From assembly GCA_003224995.1 (NCBI GenBank), contig QIAI01000008.1, positions 1,977-14,133 of the forward strand: a DNA stretch of 12,157 nt. Direction: 5' to 3'. The position numbers were made by a program, and so were the translations under genes. The notes under the pieces were generated by a model that worked only from the letters and a program-made list of their open reading frames with translations, searched no databases and was not told where the DNA came from. Position 1 is the stretch's first letter, and each line of letters opens with the position of its first letter. Positions 7,707-12,157 of the stretch are shown piece after piece. The stretch is from Acidobacteriota bacterium. Lineage in GTDB: Bacteria > Acidobacteriota > Terriglobia > Terriglobales > Acidobacteriaceae.

Positions 7707-9080
7707 TCACACCGACGAGCGCCGTCGAAAGTAGTAGAAAACCGGTACGCCCGCCAGGATCACCATGGATCCCACCGCGGAATTCAGCAGATTGTCCGTG
7801 AAGGTGTAATAGAGCAGAACCCCGGATGCGAGAACAAACAAGGCGGGCACAACAGGATAGCCCGACACCCGGTAAGGCCGCGGCGCGTCCGGTTCGCGTT
7901 GGCGAAAGACGAACACCGTGCTGGAAGTGATCATGTAAAACAGCCACTCCGCAAAAATAGCCAGCGTAAATAGCTGACGAAAGTTTTGTCCGACCAGCAA
8001 AAGCGCGACCGCCAGGCCCAGCTGCAGAAGAATTGCAACCGACGGGGTCAAAAACCGGGGATGAACCTTCGCCACGGCAGGGAAGAAGTAACCGTCGCGC
8101 GCGGCCGCGAAGGGAACCCGCGCGCCACTCATGGTGGTGCCATTCAAAGTCACTAACATCGATAACGCCATGCCTGCCGACACAATGCTGGCGCCCAGCG
8201 CGCCCAGAACAAGAGCGACCGCGTCTGAAGCGGGACGAGGAGAAGCCGCCACGGCCGCCGCGGGCAAAACGTACTGCACGCCTGCGTTCACCAATATGTA
8301 TAAGGCGCCAACCATCGCCACCCCCAAAATGAGCGCGATGGGAATGTTGCGTTCCGGTTGCCGGATCTCGCCCGCGACCTGGTTCAAATCGTTCCAACCG
8401 TCATAGGCCCAAAGCGCCGCGACCAGGGCCGCCATGAATCCCGCGATGCCGCCTTTCGCTCCCGCGAAATCGCTGGCAAAGTTGCTCCATCCGGCGCCCT
8501 CGCGATACGCAAAGCAAGCCAGCCCGATCCCCACAATGATCAGCACCTTCAGGATCGTGAAGACCAGTTGAAACTCGCCTGCCTTTTTCACTCCGATGTA
8601 GTTCAGGAAGGAAATAAAAACCGCGGCCGTGATGGCGGCGATCTGGCCATAGCTCACCGCCAGAGGCCTGGTGACAAGCGGGTGCGAGAAGAACGCGAAC
8701 ACGGGAAACGTTCCGAGAATGCGCACGAAGCCGTAAGTAATCGTCGCAATGGAAGCGGGCTTCGAAATCAGCAGCGTGGTCCAGGCATAAAGAAATCCGC
8801 CGAGCGGGCCGTAGGCGTCACGCACATAGACATACTCGCCGCCGGCCTCGGGCTTCATCGCTCCCAACTCCGCGTAAGTAAGCGCGCCGAAAAACGAGAG
8901 CAGCCCACCCACCAGCCACGCCAGAAACACCAGCTTCGCCGAGCCCACGGCCTGCATCATCTCGGAAGGCACGAGAAAAATGCCGCTCCCGATGATGGTT
9001 CCGACCACGATGGCCGAGGCATGGCTCACCCCCAGGTCGCGAGCCAGTTGCGGAGCCTTCTGTGAAGCAAGAGTGGACAT
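7707..9080 (-). CDS. APC-superfamily amino-acid permease
   Basis: This is a 457-aa polytopic inner-membrane transporter with about 12 predicted membrane segments. TM1 carries the unwound substrate-site motif GTIIGSGIFLVP (residues 27-38). The conserved loop ELGAMKPEAGGEYVYVRDAYG lies after TM2. TM6 and its exit read ALWAYDGWNDLNQVAGEI followed by PERNIP, which is characteristic of the LAT/SteT-like branch. Amino-acid exchange or uptake is therefore likely, but the substrate cannot be read from sequence. The start at 9080 is chosen because the product then begins just before the family's N-terminus (QLARDLGVSHASAIVVGT). In-frame sequence further upstream runs into a repeat element and is not protein-like. 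No Shine-Dalgarno precedes ATG, but a TATACT box lies only 12 nt upstream, so the mRNA leader may be very short. No obvious internal lesion. Confidence 0.9.
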   Translation of the reverse strand: MSTLASQKAPQLARDLGVSHASAIVVGTIIGSGIFLVPSEMMQAVGSAKLVFLAWLVGGLLSFFGALTYAELGAMKPEAGGEYVYVRDAYGPLGGFLYAWTTLLISKPASIATITYGFVRILGTFPVFAFFSHPLVTRPLAVSYGQIAAITAAVFISFLNYIGVKKAGEFQLVFTILKVLIIVGIGLACFAYREGAGWSNFASDFAGAKGGIAGFMAALVAALWAYDGWNDLNQVAGEIRQPERNIPIALILGVAMVGALYILVNAGVQYVLPAAAVAASPRPASDAVALVLGALGASIVSAGMALSMLVTLNGTTMSGARVPFAAARDGYFFPAVAKVHPRFLTPSVAILLQLGLAVALLLVGQNFRQLFTLAIFAEWLFYMITSSTVFVFRQREPDAPRPYRVSGYPVVPALFVLASGVLLYYTFTDNLLNSAVGSMVILAGVPVFYYFRRRSSV

Positions 9081-9092
9081 CGGAGGAGTTGC

Positions 9093-9120
9093 AGTATACG
9101 GGAAAGGCGCGTGGGACCAA
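9093..9120 (-). promoter_or_regulatory. Putative promoter of the APC permease gene
   Basis: On the minus strand TTGGTC (9120-9115) and TATACT (9098-9093) are separated by 16 nt. The -10 box differs from TATAAT at one position; the -35 box is weak. Transcription would start about six bases before the ATG, giving a nearly leaderless message. That fits the absence of a ribosome-binding site. Prediction by eye only. Confidence 0.4.
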
Positions 9121-9122
9121 AG

Positions 9123-9195
9123 CTCCACCACAGAGACACAGAGGCACAGAGAAATCGCCAAATCTTAAACCGCAGAGGGCGCAGAGAATGGCCGC
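9123..9195 (+). repeat. CACAGAG-rich intergenic repeat, copy A
   Basis: The unit runs CTCCACCACAGAGACACAG, then GGCACAGAGAAAT, then CCGCAGAGGGCGCAGAGAA. A second copy begins 89 nt downstream. Similar "caccacagagacacagag" repeats are familiar to me from intergenic DNA of soil bacteria, but I could not check this. It starts 43 nt upstream of the permease start codon. Confidence 0.75.
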
Positions 9196-9211
9196 ATAGT
9201 GAATCCAAAAG

Positions 9212-9295
9212 CTTCACCACAGAGATACGGAGGCACAGAGAAATTGCTAAATCTCAAGCCGCAGAGTGCGCAGAGAAAGCCGCAGAGTTCGCGAG
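9212..9295 (+). repeat. CACAGAG-rich intergenic repeat, copy B
   Basis: This is the direct repeat of copy A with a dozen or so substitutions (CTTCACCACAGAGATACGG, then GGCACAGAGAAAT, then CCGCAGAGTGCGCAGAGAA). It extends further, through GCCGCAGAGTTCGCGAGCG. That extension matches the inverted copy at 9657-9712. Confidence 0.75.
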
Positions 9296-9341
9296 CGAAA
9301 ATCAAAACTCAGAAACGAGAAATTTTCTTACTGATGGCGCC

Positions 9342-9430
9342 AAATCTAACGATGCGGTCTATTAAAAGCGATGGGGTTCTATCAAAAACGATGAGAGTCA
9401 ATCAAAAACGATGAGAGTCCATTAAATCTG
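9342..9430 (+). repeat. 20-nt tandem repeat array, about four units
   Basis: Clear units occupy 9361-9380, 9381-9400 and 9401-9420. The last two, ATCAAAAACGATGAGAGTC plus A or C, differ at one base only. A decayed unit precedes them (9342-9360) and a partial one follows (ATTAAATCTG, 9421-9430). The array lies inside the repeat-rich spacer. No protein-coding reading is supported. It is too short, and its units abut without spacers, so it is not a CRISPR. Confidence 0.8.
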
Positions 9431-9478
9431 TCATCCTGAGCGCAGTGAGGCGCCAAGCCGAACGCAGTCGAAGGACCC
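9429..9478 (+). repeat. CATCCTGAG-type intergenic element
   Basis: The stretch begins TGTCATCCTGAGCGCAGTGA and ends GCAGTCGAAGGACCC, with two related CGCAGT(C)GA cores inside. It resembles a short repeat I recall from intergenic regions of Acidobacteriota and other environmental genomes. Only one copy is in this window, so its repeat status rests on recollection. Confidence 0.5.
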
Positions 9479-9574
9479 GTCGCCTGCCGCAGCCACTTGT
9501 GCCATGTCAAGGCATTTTCACCACGCAGTTGCCGGGTCTACTCGCTGACGAGGCATTCGCTTGAGATATCTACA

Positions 9575-9647
9575 ACCCGATGTTCCGCCCCATTTTCTGA
9601 GTCCAAGTTTCTTAGCAATCTTCGCGGACCTGTTGCGAACATCGGGT
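9575..9647. repeat. 11-bp perfect inverted repeat with a 51-nt loop
   Basis: ACCCGATGTTC (9575-9585) is the exact reverse complement of GAACATCGGGT (9637-9647). The enclosed 51 nt has no clear secondary fold or coding content that I recognise. It could be a structured RNA, a protein-binding site or the ends of a tiny element. Confidence 0.6.
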
Positions 9648-9656
9648 GAAAGCTTT

Positions 9657-9712
9657 TTCCCGGCGAACTCTGCGGAGTCTCCGTGATCCTCCGCGTTTTA
9701 AGATTTTTGTGG
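9657..9712 (-). repeat. CACAGAG-family repeat, inverted copy
   Basis: On the minus strand this reads AAATCTTAAAACGCGGAGG, then ACGGAGACTCCGCAGAGTTC, then GCCGGGAAA. That parallels copies A and B (AAATCTTAAACCGCAGAGG and CCGCAGAGTTCGCGAGCGAAA). The family therefore sits at both ends of 9123-9712, in opposite orientations. Confidence 0.6.
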
Positions 9713-9763
9713 AGTGCTTATGGCATTAGCTTAGGGTTAACAGATCGCAATAGAAAGCCCGTA

Positions 9764-9868
9764 GGCGAGCCGCCGGTGGCCGGACGACCCAAACGTCGGC
9801 TCCTACTTCAAATCGCGCCCTGACGGGCCCGGAACGCTATTAGCGGGCGTTCTGTGGCGAGCCGCCAC
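9764..9868 (+). repeat. Two copies of GGCGAGCCGCC, each able to form a small hairpin
   Basis: GGCGAGCCGCC occurs at 9764-9774 and 9856-9866. The second copy sits in a perfect 6-bp hairpin, GTGGCG-AGC-CGCCAC (9854-9868). The pair lies about 80-185 nt past the symporter stop codon, so the hairpin could end that transcript. No T-run follows on the minus strand. Confidence 0.5.
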
Positions 9869-9948
9869 CCTAATTTGTGGTGCCCAGTCAGCCCCCGAAC
9901 GCATTTTCAGTAACTTAGCTATAAGTGAATGAAAAACAGGAATAAACG

Positions 9949-11344
9949 CTAGCCTTCGGCCAGAAGCAGGCTTGCCGCATAACCAACTGCAAACGTAACC
10001 GTCGTGCCCAGCGCGACATACCACGTCCATGGCACCTTGGTTCCCAGCCAGAGATAAAGCTCAATGGCAAATCCGAACAGCATTCCCACCATGGCTCCGC
10101 GTTCAGTGGCGCGCTTGGTCAGCACGCCCAGGAGGAATACACCCAGCAGGGCTCCGTAGGCCACCGAGGCAATTGCCAGTCCGACCTCGATCACGCGCGC
10201 GACCTTGTGCAACGAGAGCACGGCCAGCGCAAATAGCAGGAAAGCCCAGAAGAATGTGGAAACGCGCGAGAGCCGCAACTGTGCACGATCGTCGGTCTGC
10301 GGCCGGCGTCGCAAATAAAAATCCATCATCGAACTCGAGGACAAGGAATTTAGCGCCGCGCTCAAATTCGACATGGCCGCCGCCAGGATCGCGGCAATCA
10401 GCAATCCCGAAATGCCATGCGGCAGCTTGCTCACAATAAATTTTGGATAAATGTAATCCGCTTTGCCAAACGCCGATGAGGGCAACCCGTAATACACCCA
10501 CAACATCACGCCCACCAATAGGAACAAGGCAAACTGGAAGAAAATCGCGATCCCGCTCGACAAAAGAGCGGTGCCGGACTCGCGCTGATTCCGCGCTGCC
10601 AGCAAGCGCTGCACGATGAGCTGGTCGGTGCCGTGACTGGCGGTGTTGAAGAGCGCGCCGCCGATCAATCCGGCCCAAAAGGTGTAGGGCAGCCAGAAGT
10701 TTGGGGTGAAGTCGAACACTTTCAGTTTGCCTGCGCTCGCCGCGGCGCTGTGAATGGCGGGCCATCCCCCTGGAACCAGGTGCAGAATGGTGAAGACCCC
10801 CACCAGCGTTCCGCCGATATAGATGAAGGTCTGCACCACGTCGGTCCAGATGACGGCGGCCAATCCGCCTTCAAACGTATAAATCAGGGTGAGCACGGTG
10901 ATGATTGCGATGGAAGACGTAGACGCGCACCCCTTCCGCAGCCGCGCGCGTCAGCAAGAACAGGGAAGCGGTCACGGTTCGCAGGCGCGTTCCAAAGCGC
11001 CGTTCAATGAGTTGATAGGCAGTGTAGAGATCGCCGCGGAAATAATGGGGCAGGAGTACGAAGGTGATGATGACACGTCCCACCACATAGCCCATCGCGA
11101 CCTGCAGAAACGTGAGGTTCGAATCGTAGGCCAGGCCGGGCATGCTGATGATGGTGAGCGTGCTGGTTTCGGCCGCCACGATCGACAGCGCGATCGCCCA
11201 CCACGGAATGTTGCGGTCTGCGAGAAAGTAATCGCGCAGCGAGCGCTGTTTTTTTCGGAAGCGCAGTCCGAACAGCGTGATGCCGATCAGGTAGACGGCG
11301 ATGATGGCGAGGTCGAGATGGTTGAGTCCCATGTCGAGAGGCAC
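9949..11344 (-). pseudogene. Sodium:solute symporter (SSS family), frameshifted by an internal deletion
   Basis: This is a polytopic sodium-coupled transporter of the SSS/SSF family. The N-terminal 142 residues give TM1-TM3 (LDLAIIAVYLIGITLFGLRF; SYF-type loop YFLADRNIPWWAIALSIVAA; ETSTLTIISMPGLAYDSN) and end in TRAAAEGVRVY. The second part (10917-9949, 322 residues) has SIAIITVLTLIYTFEGGLAA, VIWTDVVQTFIYIGG and the family's GTDQLIVQRLLAAR signature, then the C-terminal helices. At about 10918 the frame changes and roughly 15-17 residues of one membrane helix are missing compared with relatives (about 40-50 nt). The start is GTG 11344 with a modest AGGG upstream, or ATG 11332, which matches the usual MGLxxLD beginning. 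The normal stop is TAG. The substrate is unknown. As sequenced it cannot make a complete transporter. Confidence 0.85.
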
Positions 11345-11676
11345 GGGGATCTATCCCTGCGGCAGCCACGACCCCGTGTGCCCATTATGAAGGCGCGGGT
11401 GTCTGGTTGGGAGTGAGAGTCCAGTCACCTGTTGGTGGAGGGTCAAGTAATGTCAAAGCTTGAAACAGCTTCGGGTGGTCGCAGCGGCCGAGGAGACGGA
11501 TTCGGGTGTAATCGCGACCTTACACCAGTTAGCGCTTCTCGAAAGAGCGCGATTGCAAGTATCGCGATGCTCGCCCAGCGTGACCAGCCTTGCATCTTAT
11601 AGAGTCCCCCGCGCGGTGCTAGCTGCTACCAAAAAGTAGCCCATGATCAACAGTACACCTGCAGGTTGCCTCATGA
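11345..11676. other. 332-base spacer
   Basis: This spacer lies between the symporter start and the carbonic anhydrase remnant. It should hold the symporter promoter, but I see no convincing pair of boxes: TTGACA on the minus strand at 11456-11451 has no -10 partner. It contains the possible small gene at 11450-11602 and a tiny hairpin, GCTAC-CAAAAA-GTAGC, near 11626-11641. No further carbonic anhydrase sequence is detectable here. Confidence 0.5.
11450..11602 (+). CDS. Possible 50-aa small protein with a strong ribosome site
   Basis: ATG 11450 is preceded by GGAGGG (11437-11442) at a 7-nt spacing, one of the best ribosome sites in the window. The frame is open for 50 codons to TAG at 11600-11602. 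The product is Ser/Arg/Gly-rich with two cysteines (MSKLETASGGRSGRGDGFGC, later SRKSAIASIAMLAQRDQPC). I recognise no domain, signal peptide or membrane segment. It lies upstream of, and divergent from, the symporter gene. It may be chance or a relic of a lost gene. Confidence 0.22.
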   Translation: MSKLETASGGRSGRGDGFGCNRDLTPVSASRKSAIASIAMLAQRDQPCIL

Positions 11677-11823
11677 CAGCGGCAGCATACGGCCAATGCA
11701 AAGATTCAAGCAGAATTGCTGCGAACGTCTTCGACGGTCATCCGCGACGCTTTTAAGGCAGGCAAACTGAAGGTAGAGGCCGGTGTCTATGACCTCGCGA
11801 GTGGCAAAGTCACTTTAAGCTGA
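11677..11823 (+). pseudogene. C-terminal remnant of a beta-carbonic anhydrase
   Basis: An open stretch of 48 codons without a start follows an in-frame TGA at 11674 and ends at TGA 11821. Its product (ANAKIQAELLRTSSTVIRDA, then FKAGKLKVEAGVYDLASGKV, then TLS) matches the last helix and strand of beta-class carbonic anhydrases, where NV..Q...LRTS..V and KLK..G..YDL.TG.V are typical. The zinc-binding part (CxDSR and HxxC) is absent from the window, so no activity is possible. It ends 7 bases from the end of murB on the other strand. The family call is from pattern recognition over a short span and should be checked. Confidence 0.6.
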
Positions 11824-11830
11824 GCGGATC

Positions 11831-12157
11831 TCAGAATCCCACCATTACCGGTTCCGGCTCCAGCCGAATCCCCCACTGTTGCTTGACCTTTTCCTGGATT
11901 TCATTCTTCAATGCGATGACTTCCGCTGCCGTCGCTCCACCCAGATTCACGATGGCCAGCGCATGCTTCCGCGAGATCCCGACGCGCCCGCGCCGGTATC
12001 CCTTCACAAATCCCGACTGCTCAACCAGCCACGCGGCGGAAACTTTTCTCTGGGATGCCAACGCCGGGTAGTTAGGAATTTCCAGGCCACGCGCCGCGGC
12101 CTTCGCTTTCAAACTTGCAAATGCTTCCGAAGACAGTATGGGATTCTTAAAAAAGGA
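11831..12157 (-). CDS. murB: UDP-N-acetylenolpyruvoylglucosamine reductase MurB, C-terminal part
   Basis: MurB reduces UDP-GlcNAc-enolpyruvate to UDP-MurNAc with NADPH and FAD, the second committed step of peptidoglycan precursor synthesis in the cytoplasm. The last 108 codons are present; the 5' part, with the FAD-binding domain, lies beyond the window. The visible piece opens exactly at SFFKNP, whose Ser is the catalytic proton donor of the family. It continues with PNYPALASQRKVSAAWLVEQ, KGYRRGRVGISRKHALAIVN and GATAAEVIALKNEIQEKV. It ends LEPEPVMVGF, which includes the conserved Glu. The Trp-Leu-x-x-Gln and unsplit C-terminal domain resemble the E. coli-type (type I) enzyme. The sequence stays in frame to the window edge, so it is truncated by the window only. 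Confidence 0.92.
   Translation of the reverse strand, partial: SFFKNPILSSEAFASLKAKAAARGLEIPNYPALASQRKVSAAWLVEQSGFVKGYRRGRVGISRKHALAIVNLGGATAAEVIALKNEIQEKVKQQWGIRLEPEPVMVGF

Larger units (their letters stand above)
9081..9948. other. 868-base gene-free, repeat-packed spacer
   Basis: This lies between the symporter stop and the permease start, both on the minus strand. It contains the permease promoter, CACAGAG repeats A and B with their inverted counterpart, the 20-nt tandem array, the CATCCTGAG element, the 11-bp inverted repeat and the GGCGAGCCGCC pair. The short open frames inside overlap repeats and have no recognisable protein features. The stretches 9480-9574 and 9720-9760 show nothing I can name. 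Confidence 0.7.

Noticed and set aside
8358..9065. A 235-codon plus-strand open frame opposite the APC permease
   Set aside because: It is charged low-complexity sequence produced by the complement of membrane-helix codons in high-G+C DNA. The permease is unambiguous.
9111..9414. Two overlapping open frames of 71-84 codons in the repeat region
   Set aside because: They read through CACAGAG and tandem repeats, have no ribosome site, and the composition follows the DNA repeats.
9342..9430. Possible CRISPR array
   Set aside because: The units are 20 nt, directly abutting with no spacers, only about four in number, and no cas genes are present.
9543..9642. A 33-codon minus-strand frame inside the 11-bp inverted repeat
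   Set aside because: It begins in the inverted-repeat arm, is very short, has no ribosome site and resembles nothing known to me.

Overview
The window looks like a piece of a soil-type Acidobacteriota chromosome, probably class Terriglobia. This is inferred from the style of several proteins (a glycine-zipper envelope protein, a TonB with a Gly/Asn-rich linker, the GlgA and DinB sequences) and from the moderately high G+C. I could not confirm it by any search. I found no phage, CRISPR, toxin-antitoxin or defence operon, and no convincing new multi-gene system.

Layout. Plus strand, 1-3.7 kb: glgA (glycogen synthase), dinB (DNA polymerase IV), and a secreted glycine-zipper protein. Minus strand, 3.8-11.3 kb: a secreted DinB/YfiT-fold protein; a tonB then M48 metalloprotease pair that reads as one operon; an APC amino-acid permease; and a sodium:solute symporter. 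The right end holds a beta-carbonic anhydrase remnant (plus strand) that runs stop-to-stop into the 3' part of murB (minus strand), which leaves the window.

The most striking feature is damage to several conserved genes. glgA has lost about 35 nt with a frameshift and, separately, 24 nt in frame. dinB has one in-frame TAG in an otherwise intact frame. The symporter has lost about 40-50 nt with a frameshift. The carbonic anhydrase survives only as its last ~48 codons. Intact genes lie between the damaged ones. Either this locus is decaying or the assembled sequence carries errors; read mapping would decide.

The second notable feature is the 868-base gene-free stretch at 9081-9948. It is packed with repeats: two direct copies of a CACAGAG-rich repeat, a degenerate third copy in inverted orientation, a 20-nt tandem array, a CATCCTGAG-type element, an 11-bp perfect inverted repeat and a pair of short hairpins. 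A 21-nt direct repeat also brackets the secreted DinB-fold gene.

Functionally the genes are unrelated housekeeping and envelope functions: carbon storage, translesion synthesis, envelope energy transduction and proteolysis, solute uptake, and peptidoglycan precursor synthesis. Only tonB and the M48 protease look co-transcribed.
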